Shown: one piece after another, positions 8,746-17,291 of the stretch
How the letters are laid out: each line of letters opens with the position of its first letter
Position numbering within the stretch: the first letter of the stretch is position 1
NCBI GenBank assembly: GCA_937924475.1
Contig: CALDSV010000067.1
Location: forward strand, 1 to 33,850
Direction of reading: 5' to 3'
DNA length: 33,850 nucleotides
Origin: an uncultured bacterium
GTDB taxonomy: Bacteria; Nitrospirota; Thermodesulfovibrionia; Thermodesulfovibrionales; Thermodesulfovibrionaceae
Notes under the pieces: generated by a model
What the model saw: only the letters and a program-made list of their open reading frames with translations
What the model was told of the DNA's origin: nothing
Database searches by the model: none
Program-made: the position numbers and the translations under genes

Positions 8746-10572
8746 TTATTCAACAGTAACACTTTTTGCAAGATTTCTTGGTTGATCCACATCACATCCT
8801 CTTAAAAGTGCCACATAATATGCCAGTAATTGTAACGGAATAGTAAATAAAATTGTATTTAGATAACTGTTAATACCTTCCACGTATATAAATCTATCAG
8901 AGATTCTATTGAGTTTCTCATCTTTGCTGTCTGAAACTGTTATTATTAAACCATCTCTTGCCTTAATTTCCTCCATATTAGAAATAGTTTTTTCAAGATA
9001 TTGATCAGAGGAAACCACAAATACAACTGGAAAGCCTTCCTCAACTAAAGCAATAGGTCCGTGCTTCATTTCACCAGCAGCATAACCCTCTGCATGGATA
9101 TATGATATTTCTTTCAACTTAAGAGCTCCCTCCAGTGCAACAGGATAGGCAGGTCCTCTACCAAGATATAGGAAATTAGGCTTCCTATAAACTTCTTTTG
9201 CTAATATTTGGATTTTATCATCTAATTTCAAAACTTCTTCTGCAAGAGTTGGAAGATGAAGAAGATCTTTTATAAATTTATGAAAAAGGTCTTTCTGCAA
9301 AGTCCCTTTCAACTGGGCAAAGGCTAAGGTTAGAATATAGAGGGCAGATATTTGACAGGTAAAGGCCTTTGTTGAAGCAACACCTATCTCAGGTCCAGAG
9401 TGAGTATAAAAAACAGCATCAGCTTCACGAGATGCGGTACTACCCAGAACATTACAAATGGCAAGAGTCTTGATACCATATTTTTTTGCGAATCTCAAAG
9501 CTGCTAAAGTATCGGCCGTTTCTCCTGATTGACTTATAGCTATAAAAAGAGAATCCTCTTGAAAGGGAATATTTCTATATCTGAATTCTGAAGCAATGTC
9601 TACCTCAACAGGTATTTTTGCAATATTCTCAATCATGTATTTTCCAATAAGGCAAGCATGATAGGAGGTGCCACAGGCAACTAAATAAATCTTCTTAAAT
9701 TTCTCCATTTCTTCTTCCTTTAAACCCCATTCCTTAAATACAACTCTTGATCCATCTGGTAGTATTCTTCCCCTTATTGTATCAGCTAATGCTCGTGGTT
9801 GCTCATAGATTTCTTTAAGCATAAAGTGTTTAAAACCACCTTTTTCAGCCATACTGGCTGTCCAGTTTATTGTCACTGGGTTTTTCTTTTTTTCTTTTCC
9901 CTGAAAGTTATATATCCTTACTTCACTTTTTTTAAGGCTTGCTATTTCACCATCATCGAGAAAAATAACTCTATTACAATATGAGAGAAAAGCAGGAATA
10001 TCTGAGGCTATAAATTTTTCACCATTAAGAATACCAATTACCAGAGGACTTTCCATTCTTACACCTATTAAGCGATCAGGTTCTCTCTCATCCATTATGA
10101 CAAGGGCATAGGAACCCTTTAGCTTGGAAACTGCCTTTCTTACAGCCTCTTCAAAAGGTAATTTATCCCTGTATTTTCTAATTAGATGAACAATTACCTC
10201 TGTATCAGTCTCGGAAATAAATTTGTATCCATCCTTTTTGAGTTCTCTTTTTAATTCGGCATAATTTTCTATGATTCCATTGTGAACTAAAACAATTCCT
10301 CCTGAGCAATGGGGATGGGCATTTTCATCAGAAGGTTTACCATGAGTTGCCCATCGAGTATGACCGATAGCTATAGTAGAGGAATTTAACTGTTCATCTA
10401 CCAAGGTTTCGAGATTTTTGATCTTCCCTTTACATTTAATAATTTTTATCTTTTCATCAATTAAACAAGCAATTCCTGCTGAATCATAACCTCGGTATTC
10501 AAGTTTCTTTAAACCCTCTAATACAATTGAAACAGCCTTTTTGTCACCAATATAGCCAATTATTCCACACAT
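8746..10572 (-). CDS. glmS: Glutamine-fructose-6-phosphate aminotransferase (isomerizing)
   Basis: GlmS makes glucosamine 6-phosphate from fructose 6-phosphate and glutamine, the first step to UDP-GlcNAc. The protein is 608 residues from the start chosen here. That start gives MCGIIGYIG, whose Cys (position 2, exposed after Met removal) is the glutaminase nucleophile. The reading frame stays open 24 codons further upstream, but that would bury the Cys and lie inside glmU. The N-terminal glutaminase half (GHTRWATHG, HNGIIENY) is followed by two SIS sugar-isomerase domains (CGTSYHAC, SQSGETADT, EGALKLKEISY) and the tail DQPRNLAKSVTVE. The ATG overlaps the glmU stop as TAATG, with AAGGAAG upstream. 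No glmS ribozyme is visible. Confidence 0.98.
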   Translation of the reverse strand: MCGIIGYIGDKKAVSIVLEGLKKLEYRGYDSAGIACLIDEKIKIIKCKGKIKNLETLVDEQLNSSTIAIGHTRWATHGKPSDENAHPHCSGGIVLVHNGIIENYAELKRELKKDGYKFISETDTEVIVHLIRKYRDKLPFEEAVRKAVSKLKGSYALVIMDEREPDRLIGVRMESPLVIGILNGEKFIASDIPAFLSYCNRVIFLDDGEIASLKKSEVRIYNFQGKEKKKNPVTINWTASMAEKGGFKHFMLKEIYEQPRALADTIRGRILPDGSRVVFKEWGLKEEEMEKFKKIYLVACGTSYHACLIGKYMIENIAKIPVEVDIASEFRYRNIPFQEDSLFIAISQSGETADTLAALRFAKKYGIKTLAICNVLGSTASREADAVFYTHSGPEIGVASTKAFTCQISALYILTLAFAQLKGTLQKDLFHKFIKDLLHLPTLAEEVLKLDDKIQILAKEVYRKPNFLYLGRGPAYPVALEGALKLKEISYIHAEGYAAGEMKHGPIALVEEGFPVVFVVSSDQYLEKTISNMEEIKARDGLIITVSDSKDEKLNRISDRFIYVEGINSYLNTILFTIPLQLLAYYVALLRGCDVDQPRNLAKSVTVE

Positions 10573-11933
10573 TAGGTCTTCCTTATTTTTTTCTTTGACC
10601 AACCTTCTATGTGTCTCTGAGGTACCCTGCTTATAGCAAGGCAACCCTCTGGGACTTCTTTTGTTATAGTAGAGCCTGCTGCAATATAGGCATCTTTGTT
10701 AATTTTTACAGGCGCTACAAGTTGAGAATCACTTCCAACGAAAACATTATCCTCTATTATTGTTTTATGTTTTTTAGTACCATCATAATTACAAGTTATG
10801 GTTCCTGCTCCAATATTTACATTTTTACCAATTTCTGCATCGCCAATATAGCTAAGATGGGCTGCTTTTGTTCCATCTTTTAAAACCGATTTTTTAATCT
10901 CTACAAAATTTCCAACCCTACAGTTTTTACCTATTAATGTATCAGGTCTTAAATGGGCAAAGGGACCTATCTTGGAACCTGATTTAATTTGAGTATTCTC
11001 TGCAATAGTGTAATCCTTTATTTCAACAGAATCTTCGATAATACAATTTCTTAATCTAACACCCTGATGTAAAGTACAGTTTTTCCCTATAATTGTCTCA
11101 CCTTCTATAAAAACATTAGGATATATGACAGTATCTTCACCAATCTGTACTTTTGGCGAAATCCAGGTAGTGGCAGAGTCATATATGGTTACACCTTTAT
11201 CCATCCATTCTCTCACAATTCTATCTCTTAAATATTTCATAGCCAAAGAAAGTTCAAATCTTGTATTTATACCTATAAGTTCCTCTTCCTCAGCAATAGT
11301 GTAAGCTTCTACTTTTTTACCTTTTTTTACAGCTATTTCCACAAGGTCTGTAAAGTAATATTCCTTTTTAAGGGGATTTTCTTCAATTGCTCTAACAAAC
11401 TCTGCTAATTGTCTTTTTAATAAGTAAACTCCACTATTTGCCTCTGATATATTTTTTTTATTTTCTGATAAATCTGTCACTTCTACGATTTTCTGGACAT
11501 TACCTTTTTGATCTCTTAAAATTCTTCCATAGGAATGTTCTCTTTTAGGTATAAAGGAAAGAATACCCATATCAACAGCGTTTTTCTTGTAAAGATCAAT
11601 AAATTTAGAGATAGTCCCTGCTTTTAAAAGAGGTGTATCACCATTTAATATGAGAATATCTTCACTCTTTAAGAAAGATAAGGCACTAAGCACAGCATTT
11701 CCAGTGCCTTTTGGTTCTTTTTGAAAAACGAAATTTATGTCATAATTTGACAAATGCTCTTTTAATTCCTGGAGTTGAGGATTAATAACCACGAACAAGT
11801 TATTAGGATTCAAGGTTCTTGCTGTTTCTATTACATAATCTATTATGGGAACATCAAAAATTCTATGAAGCAGTTTTGGTATTTTTGATTTCATCCTTGT
11901 GCCCAACCCTGCTGCCAAAATAACTATATCCAC
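10572..11933 (-). CDS. glmU: Bifunctional N-acetylglucosamine-1-phosphate uridyltransferase / glucosamine-1-phosphate acetyltransferase
   Basis: GlmU acetylates glucosamine 1-phosphate and then couples it to UTP, giving UDP-GlcNAc for peptidoglycan and LPS. The 453-residue protein has the N-terminal uridyltransferase domain (LAAGLGTRMKSKIPKLLH at 7-24, then NGDTPLL). The C-terminal left-handed beta-helix has hexapeptide repeats (IGENC-type turns such as IGKNCRVGNFVEIKKS) and acetyltransferase residues in NYDGTKKHKT. The start is GTG at 11933, with GGTGG seven bases upstream. It overlaps the preceding stop by one base (TAGTG) and the next start by one base (TAATG). Direct glmU-glmS linkage is a common bacterial arrangement. 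Confidence 0.98.
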   Translation of the reverse strand: MDIVILAAGLGTRMKSKIPKLLHRIFDVPIIDYVIETARTLNPNNLFVVINPQLQELKEHLSNYDINFVFQKEPKGTGNAVLSALSFLKSEDILILNGDTPLLKAGTISKFIDLYKKNAVDMGILSFIPKREHSYGRILRDQKGNVQKIVEVTDLSENKKNISEANSGVYLLKRQLAEFVRAIEENPLKKEYYFTDLVEIAVKKGKKVEAYTIAEEEELIGINTRFELSLAMKYLRDRIVREWMDKGVTIYDSATTWISPKVQIGEDTVIYPNVFIEGETIIGKNCTLHQGVRLRNCIIEDSVEIKDYTIAENTQIKSGSKIGPFAHLRPDTLIGKNCRVGNFVEIKKSVLKDGTKAAHLSYIGDAEIGKNVNIGAGTITCNYDGTKKHKTIIEDNVFVGSDSQLVAPVKINKDAYIAAGSTITKEVPEGCLAISRVPQRHIEGWSKKKIRKT

Positions 11934-12544
11934 TATTTTCCACCTCTAATAATTTCTGGTGAGGTAATACCTCCAGAGAGGATTATTTTAATCCCTTGTT
12001 GAACTGGAATGTCAGTGTGAATAATTGCATCAGGTTCAAAAAGAACTACTTCACCCAAATAAAGATTATTGGTGGGTATATAAACTGCAATGAGATTCTT
12101 CTCATTGTTACCTTCCTTTAAGATACATTGTTTAGTCTGAAATCCAAAAGCAAAACTACCTTTTCTTGGATATTCCACGATAACAAATTTTTGAAAAGAA
12201 GTCTGATTTTCAGGAGAAAAAGCATCAATTAATTGCTTTAATGATGAATAAAGACTTTTAAAAAGGGGAATTTTCAAAAATAAAAATTTCTCTAATTGAG
12301 CTAAAAGTTTTTTTCCAAAAACATTAGTAGAAATAATACCAACAACAAATACAATAATAATAGCAGTTAAAAATCCTATCCCCGCTATGTGCCTACCAAA
12401 AATGTAATCATAAATAGGACTTAGAAAACCATCAACTACCTTAAAGAGCTGAATAAATATAAAAATACTTATAGCAACAGGGATTGTTACAATCAGTCCA
12501 GCGATGAATTTTCTCTTAAAGGTAAGTTTTATGGATGGCTCCAT
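11933..12544 (-). CDS. DUF502 family membrane protein
   Basis: The protein of about 203 residues has two N-terminal membrane segments (FIAGLIVTIPVAISIFIFIQLF and a second around GIGFLTAIIIVFVVGIIS). A soluble part with YPRKGSFAFGFQT, VYIPTNN and SGGITSPE follows. This layout matches DUF502, a family of bacterial and plant membrane proteins of unknown biochemical role. Two starts are possible: GTG at 12553, only 3 bases after the AAGG, and ATG at 12544 with about 12 bases. I chose the ATG, without certainty. It is sandwiched between yebC and glmU with overlapping ends, so it is cotranscribed with cell-envelope precursor genes, which hints at an envelope role without proving it. Confidence 0.9.
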   Translation of the reverse strand: MEPSIKLTFKRKFIAGLIVTIPVAISIFIFIQLFKVVDGFLSPIYDYIFGRHIAGIGFLTAIIIVFVVGIISTNVFGKKLLAQLEKFLFLKIPLFKSLYSSLKQLIDAFSPENQTSFQKFVIVEYPRKGSFAFGFQTKQCILKEGNNEKNLIAVYIPTNNLYLGEVVLFEPDAIIHTDIPVQQGIKIILSGGITSPEIIRGGK

Positions 12545-12545
12545 A

Positions 12546-13301
12546 TTAAGCACTTACCTTATTCATCGCCTCATCTGGGATATCAAAGTTTGCATAAACA
12601 TTTTGTACATCATCATGATCTTCTAAAGCATCCATCAGTTTTAACATTTTCTCTGCATCTTCACCTTCTAAGAATATATAATTCTTGGGCAACATTGTTA
12701 TCTCTGCCAGGGCTATTTTTATCCCTGCCTTTTCAAGAGAATCTTTAATATTTCTAAAGTCTTCTGGTGAAAAAATCAGTTCATAGTTATCTTCCTTTGG
12801 ATCGTTTTTTACATCCTCAACACCCGCTTCTAAGGCAATAGAAAGAAGAGAGTCTTCATCAATGGTTTTTTTATCTACCAAAATATATCCTCTTTTTTCG
12901 AAAAGCCAGGAAACGCAACCAGACTCGCCTAAACTTCCTCCATGTTTTGAGAGTAAATGTCTTATTTCTGATACAGTTCTATTTTTGTTATCAGTCATTG
13001 CTTCAATTAATAGAGCAACTCCTCCAGGTCCATAGCCTTCATAAGTAACTTCTTCGTAAGTTGTTCCAGAAAGCTCTCCTGTACCCTTCATAATTGCCCT
13101 TTTAATATTGTCTGAGGGCATATTTACTTCTCTGGCCTTTTCGATAGCCACTCTAAGTCGAGGATTTTTCTCTGGATCCCCTCCACCTAAACGAGCTGCT
13201 ACAGAGATTTCTTTGACTAATTTTGTAAATATTTTACCTTTTTTTGCATCAACCTGTGCTTTTTTATGTTTGATCTGTGCCCATTTGGAATGACCAGCCA
13301 C
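12546..13301 (-). CDS. yebC: YebC/TACO1 family translation or transcription regulator
   Basis: The 251-residue protein begins [20 protein letters not shown], the hallmark of YebC/PmpR/TACO1 proteins. The family has been described as DNA-binding regulators and more recently as ribosome-associated factors that relieve stalling on proline-rich stretches. Other family segments are [44 protein letters not shown] and the C-terminal [19 protein letters not shown]. The start is GTG at 13301, eight bases after a consensus AGGAGG. It is the first gene of the leftward run and has a good promoter at 13332-13361. ruvA, ruvB or ruvC, its frequent neighbours, are absent here. Confidence 0.96.
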   Translation of the reverse strand: MAGHSKWAQIKHKKAQVDAKKGKIFTKLVKEISVAARLGGGDPEKNPRLRVAIEKAREVNMPSDNIKRAIMKGTGELSGTTYEEVTYEGYGPGGVALLIEAMTDNKNRTVSEIRHLLSKHGGSLGESGCVSWLFEKRGYILVDKKTIDEDSLLSIALEAGVEDVKNDPKEDNYELIFSPEDFRNIKDSLEKAGIKIALAEITMLPKNYIFLEGEDAEKMLKLMDALEDHDDVQNVYANFDIPDEAMNKVSA

Positions 13302-13331
13302 TAAAAACCTCCTAATGGAAGGAATATTTTA

Positions 13332-13361
13332 ATAATAATAAGATTTTTCATTTTCTGTCAA
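13332..13361 (-). promoter_or_regulatory. Sigma-70 promoter of the yebC-to-accA run
   Basis: On the minus strand consensus TTGACA (13361-13356) is separated by 18 bases from TATTAT (13337-13332). Transcription should start near 13325, about 24 bases before the yebC GTG, with AGGAGG in the leader. It probably drives the whole leftward gene run. Confidence 0.6.
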
Positions 13362-13386
13362 ATACTGATTTTGTTCTAACTTCAAA

Positions 13387-13603
13387 TTGCGATGATGGAT
13401 TGCCTCGCAGTCCTTCACACTGCTCGCAATGACTTCTCCCTTCTGTCATTGCGACTCCGCGTTTTGCGAGGGGGAAGCAATCTCGTCTTCCATGTTTTTA
13501 AGAGAGAGAGGTTGCAATGAGATTGCTTCGGGCACCTTGCGGTGCCCTCGCAATGACGAGAAGTGGGGTTTGCTTCGCCTGCCTAAAGGCAGGCTTGCAA
13601 TGA
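13387..13603. repeat. Cluster of palindromic repeat elements (copies C, D, E)
   Basis: At least three copies of the TCATTGCGA/TCGCAATGA element seen at 301-441 lie here. Copy C ends at 13433 and has GCAGT-loop-ACTGC (407-411 with 419-423 of the 13,000s). Copy D spans about 13443-13557 and has a perfect 7-bp stem GGGCACC-TTGC-GGTGCCC (13530-13547). Copy E spans about 13569-13603 with GCCTGCC-TAAA-GGCAGGC (13577-13594). Each hairpin is followed by (c)TCGCAATGAC or TTGCAATGAC. Open frames across this region on both strands come from the repeats and are not taken as genes. Confidence 0.7.
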
Positions 13604-13745
13604 CGGTAAAAAGGGTGCTCGCAATGACAATAAAAAAATGGACTGATAGCAAGGACAGAAAAAAGATGACTGATCGCAAGGAAAATAAAAAAGAATGGAT
13701 CATCGCAACTAAAATAAAAAATATGACTGATGGCAAGGATGGATA
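13597..13745. repeat. Ladder of about 28-base degenerate tandem repeats
   Basis: GCAA cores occur at 13597, 13621, 13649, 13676, 13705 and 13733, spaced 24, 28, 27, 29 and 28 bases. Each unit resembles '(g)aytgatcGCAAgga-aaTAAAAAAg-atg', and the first two units still read GCAATGAC. The ladder starts exactly where palindromic copy E ends. The units are too divergent and have no constant repeat/variable spacer structure, so this is not a CRISPR array. Confidence 0.6.
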
Positions 13746-13894
13746 AGTGGGTGTCATTGAAAGGGAGAGATACCAAGACTCACTACATGAACCTTACAAT
13801 GCCAGAATAGATAGTACTGCTTTGGCAGCTCTATAATGCTTTCCCTGAATTTTTATGATAAAAAATATATAGCTTTTAGTTACTTTGCAAAGTG

Positions 13895-13900
13895 TATAAT
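13895..13900 (+). promoter_or_regulatory. -10 box immediately before the polysaccharide operon
   Basis: A perfect TATAAT lies 11 bases before the ATG at 13912, so the transcript would start about 5 bases before the codon. I see no convincing -35 at 16-18 bases and no ribosome site between box and start. The rest of the spacer (13746-13890) shows only a degraded 'gtgtcattg' and nothing else I can name. Confidence 0.45.
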
Positions 13901-13911
13901 AAAACTTTGAA

Positions 13912-15009
13912 ATGAAAATTGCATTCGTAAAAAGACACTTTTCTTATTATGGCGGAGCAGAAAGATATCTAAATAGGCTCATTGAAGCACTAAAAAATAA
14001 AGCAAAAGAAATTCATATTTTTGCCAATAATTGGATTGCAGACAAAGATTTAATATTCCATAAAGTGCCCATATTAAATTTTAGCTCTTTCTTGAAAGCT
14101 TATACTTTTAATCGCAACTTAAAGATAAACCTTCAAGAATTTGACTGTGTAATAAGCTTTGAAAGAACTATAAATCAACATATTTACAGAGCTGGAGAAG
14201 GCTGTCACATAAGATGGCTTCAAATACGTAGCACCTACGAGCATTTTTGGAAAAGGTACTCCTTTAAAATCAATCCCCTCCATCAGTATTATCTTAAGCT
14301 TGAAAGGCAGATATTTGAGAAAACCCCTCTTATAATTGCTAACTCTGAGATGATAAAAAATGAAATTATCCATTACTATAACATTTCTCCCCTTAAAATC
14401 AAAGTAATATATAATGGGGTTGATCCTCTTAAATTTTCCCCTGCAAAAGAAATGGAGAAAAAAAAGATTATTTTTAACCAATCCTTTAATGGAAAAATAA
14501 TTCTTTTTGTAGGATCTGGTTTTGAAAGAAAAGGACTTCTTACCCTTCTTAAAGCATTAAGCCTTTTAAAAAATAAAAAATTTTTATTGTTAGTGCTTGG
14601 TAAGGGTAATTTTGGGAAATATAAAGAAATTTCTAAGGAACTTGGTATTTCAGATAAAATCCATTTTTATGGCCCTACAAAAGAAATTGAAAAATTTTAT
14701 GCTGTTTCAGATATATTTGTACTTCCCACTCTTTATGATCCTTTCAGCAATGCCACCCTTGAGGCTATGGCATCAGGTTTACCAGTAATTACCACTGTAA
14801 ATAATGGCGCTTCTGAACTCATTGAAGAAGGAAAAGAAGGCTTTATCATTCAAAATCCCCTCAATTATAGAGAACTCACCGAAAAAATTGAGTTTGCCTT
14901 AAAAGAGAAGGGGAAAATGGGTGAATTAGCAAGAAAAAAAGCAGAACAATATACAATTGAAAGGGCAGCAAAGGAGTTTTTCCAATGCGTAGGAAAATTC
15001 TTGTCATAA
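13912..15009 (+). CDS. GT4 glycosyltransferase, WaaG-like (LPS core)
   Basis: The 365-residue cytoplasmic or membrane-associated retaining glycosyltransferase has a GT-B fold. The N-terminal nucleotide-fold start is followed by YYGGAERYL (12-20), NSEMIKNEI (144-152), YNGVDP (167-172) and the donor-side GFERKG (203-208). DPFSNATLEAMASGLPVI (276-293) contains the EX7E-type motif. The wording around RAGEGCHIRW and DPFSNATLEA is very like WaaG/RfaG, which adds glucose to heptose of the LPS inner core. The following GT9 gene resembles the heptosyltransferase WaaQ, which supports that role. It is the first gene of a rightward eight-gene operon, overlapping the next by 25 bases. Substrate sugar is inferred. 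Symbol withheld. Confidence 0.88.
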   Translation: MKIAFVKRHFSYYGGAERYLNRLIEALKNKAKEIHIFANNWIADKDLIFHKVPILNFSSFLKAYTFNRNLKINLQEFDCVISFERTINQHIYRAGEGCHIRWLQIRSTYEHFWKRYSFKINPLHQYYLKLERQIFEKTPLIIANSEMIKNEIIHYYNISPLKIKVIYNGVDPLKFSPAKEMEKKKIIFNQSFNGKIILFVGSGFERKGLLTLLKALSLLKNKKFLLLVLGKGNFGKYKEISKELGISDKIHFYGPTKEIEKFYAVSDIFVLPTLYDPFSNATLEAMASGLPVITTVNNGASELIEEGKEGFIIQNPLNYRELTEKIEFALKEKGKMGELARKKAEQYTIERAAKEFFQCVGKFLS

Positions 15010-16145
15010 AACTTAGACATATTGGAGATGTATTATTATCAACGCCTGTTTTCAAAACATTGAAGGAAAACTTTCCCAGTGACCACATTACCGTATTAGT
15101 AAACAAAGGAACCGAGGCAGTTCTTGAGAATAATCCTCATATTGATGAAATCCTCACTTATGACAGAGACATTAAAAAACTTCCTACCTTTAAAAGATAT
15201 AAAGAAGAATTAAAATTTTTAAGAAAAATAAGAAAACATGGCTTTCACATTACCATAGAGCTTACAGGTGGAGACAGAGCAACATTGATATCATTTTTTT
15301 CAGGTGCAAAAGAGAGATTTGGAATAAAATCTAAAGGTTTTTTGGGGAAAAATTTTCTATATACCAAGGCTTTCTCAGTTGATGGAGCTAAACACATTGT
15401 TTTACAAAATCTTGAAATTCTCCAGAAAATGGGCTTAAAAATGGAAAAACCTAAAATTATACTTCATGTAAGTGAAGAGGAAAAAAAATGGGCAAAAAAA
15501 TTAATTTTTCCAGGTGAAAGAAAGTTAAATCAAAAACTTGTACACATCCATCCTACCTCAAGATGGTTGTTTAAATGTTGGAAAGATGAATATATGGCAA
15601 AAGTGATAAAATGGCTTGTAAGCAATGACTACAAAGTTATACTCACATCTTCTAAGGAGGACAGGGAGTTAGAGAAGATCAAATCAATTCTATCCTATAT
15701 TGATCCTAAGTGGGTTTGCGATTTATCTTTAATTTCAGGAGAGTTTCAAGAAAATTCTGTAACCAGCGAAAGCTATCCTGTAATAAATCTTGCAGGCAAA
15801 CTAACTTTAAGACAATTAATAGCAATCTCTTCAATATGTGATATTTATTTTGGAATTGACACAGCACCCATGCATATATCAGCAGCCCTTGGTAAGCCTG
15901 TAATAGCTCTCTTTGGTCCAAGTGGTGCTTTTCATTGGGGTCCTTGGGATAATGAAGTTTGTGAAAATCCCTACTCTAAAAGAAAGGGGATTCAAAAATT
16001 TGGTAAAAACATTGTAATTCAAAGAGAATGGAAATGTATCCCCTGTGGACAAGACGGCTGTGAAGGAAGTAAAATAAGTAAATGCCTTTTTGATATAAAA
16101 CCCGAAGAGGTAATTGAAATATTATCTTCAACCTTAATAAAGTGA
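14985..16145 (+). CDS. GT9 glycosyltransferase, WaaQ-like heptosyltransferase
   Basis: The 386-residue protein begins RRKILVIKLRHIGDVLLSTPVF, the GT9 signature, close to LPS heptosyltransferase III (WaaQ). The donor-binding half carries HPTSRW, the motif GIDTAPMHISAALGKPVIALFGPSG, and a Cys-rich tail CIPCGQDGCEGSKISKCL. It would transfer L-glycero-D-manno-heptose from ADP-heptose to the inner core of LPS. The start ATG lies inside the end of the WaaG-like gene and its stop overlaps the next start (GTGA), so the three are translated together. Acceptor and linkage cannot be told from sequence. Confidence 0.88.
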   Translation: MRRKILVIKLRHIGDVLLSTPVFKTLKENFPSDHITVLVNKGTEAVLENNPHIDEILTYDRDIKKLPTFKRYKEELKFLRKIRKHGFHITIELTGGDRATLISFFSGAKERFGIKSKGFLGKNFLYTKAFSVDGAKHIVLQNLEILQKMGLKMEKPKIILHVSEEEKKWAKKLIFPGERKLNQKLVHIHPTSRWLFKCWKDEYMAKVIKWLVSNDYKVILTSSKEDRELEKIKSILSYIDPKWVCDLSLISGEFQENSVTSESYPVINLAGKLTLRQLIAISSICDIYFGIDTAPMHISAALGKPVIALFGPSGAFHWGPWDNEVCENPYSKRKGIQKFGKNIVIQREWKCIPCGQDGCEGSKISKCLFDIKPEEVIEILSSTLIK

Positions 16146-17278
16146 AATTAAAAATTAGAGAAAATTTACTTTATTTAGCGCTAAAAATTATAAATAATTT
16201 TGATAAAAGACAACGAGACCTTAAATATTTTAACCCTGAGGAAGTAAAAAGCATACTCATTGTATCATCAACTGCCATAGGAGATACTTTAATGTCAACT
16301 CCTGCTATTAAAGCCATAAGAGAAAGATATCCTCATGCAAAAATAATTGCCCATTTTAATGCTAAAAATATGGAACTTTTTGAAAACAATCCTTATATTG
16401 ATGGAATAATTCCCTATTACGGAGGTTGGAAAAAATTTTTTAAAACTATTAAAGAATTTAGAAACCACAAATTTGATGTGGCAGTAATCCTCCATGGAAA
16501 TGAGCCTCAGGCAACTCCCATGGCATATCTGGGAGGAGCAAGATTTATTGTGAAAGTGCCAAATTCTAATAAATTCAGATTTTTATTGTCAAATCATGAA
16601 AGAATTTATGCTTGGAAAGATTTTAATCATGGAATAGAAGCAAGACTTTACTCAGCAAAATTAATAGATTGTAATATTTCTGATAAAAAAATGATCATAT
16701 TAGAATATCCTGAAGGAGAATTTATAATTTCAAAATTTTTAAAGCAAAATAAAATACACGAAGAAAATATCTTAGTGGGTTTTCAGGTGGGAGCCTCTAC
16801 TACGAGTAGAATGTGGAGTAAAGATAATTTTATTGAATTAGGAAGAAAATTATTAGAAAAAATACCTAATTTAAGTATTATAATTACAGGTTCTCCTAAA
16901 GAATACAATTATTGCCAAGCAATTGCCGATGGAATAGGGAAAAAAGCTCTTGTTTCAGCTGGTAAAATTCCATTAAAATATCTTCCATCTTTACTTAAAA
17001 AGCTTACTTTATTAGTAACGGGAGATACTGGTATTATGCATTTAGCAATAACTGTGAGAACGCCTATTGTTGGATTATTTGCTGTTTCTGATCCTAAAAA
17101 TTCCGGTCCTTATTATGATAAAGAAATGCATATAGTCATAAAAAAAAACAGGATTTGTAAACCTTGTAAAGGTAAAAAATGTAAAAATCCAGATTGCCTT
17201 AACAATATAGATATAGATGAAGTTTATGAAGCTGTTTTAAAGATTATTTATAATATAAATCAAAAATTTACGATATAG
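16142..17278 (+). CDS. GT9 glycosyltransferase (heptosyltransferase family), second copy
   Basis: The 378-residue protein starts with GTG overlapping the previous stop. After an N-terminal helix of about 35 residues comes ILIVSSTAIGDTLMSTPAIKAIRERYP, the GT9 acceptor-side signature. The donor-side motif is TGDTGIMHLAITVRTPIVGLF. A Cys-rich tail (CKPCKGKKCKNPDCLN) resembles that of the previous gene. It is more divergent than the WaaQ-like protein, so it may add heptose or another sugar. A gap of 13 bases separates it from the next gene. Confidence 0.85.
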   Translation: MKLKIRENLLYLALKIINNFDKRQRDLKYFNPEEVKSILIVSSTAIGDTLMSTPAIKAIRERYPHAKIIAHFNAKNMELFENNPYIDGIIPYYGGWKKFFKTIKEFRNHKFDVAVILHGNEPQATPMAYLGGARFIVKVPNSNKFRFLLSNHERIYAWKDFNHGIEARLYSAKLIDCNISDKKMIILEYPEGEFIISKFLKQNKIHEENILVGFQVGASTTSRMWSKDNFIELGRKLLEKIPNLSIIITGSPKEYNYCQAIADGIGKKALVSAGKIPLKYLPSLLKKLTLLVTGDTGIMHLAITVRTPIVGLFAVSDPKNSGPYYDKEMHIVIKKNRICKPCKGKKCKNPDCLNNIDIDEVYEAVLKIIYNINQKFTI

Positions 17279-17291
17279 AGCATTTTAATTG

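Noticed and set aside
10573-10644. Longer glmS start giving 24 extra residues
   Set aside because: It would hide the catalytic N-terminal cysteine and lies inside the glmU coding end.
13597-13745. CRISPR array
   Set aside because: The units are degenerate along their whole length, with no constant repeat and unique spacer alternation, and no cas genes are nearby.
13429-13776. Open frames of about 90-105 residues on both strands in the spacer
   Set aside because: They lie wholly in the palindromic elements and the 28-base ladder, overlap each other on both strands, lack ribosome sites, and give low-complexity peptides.
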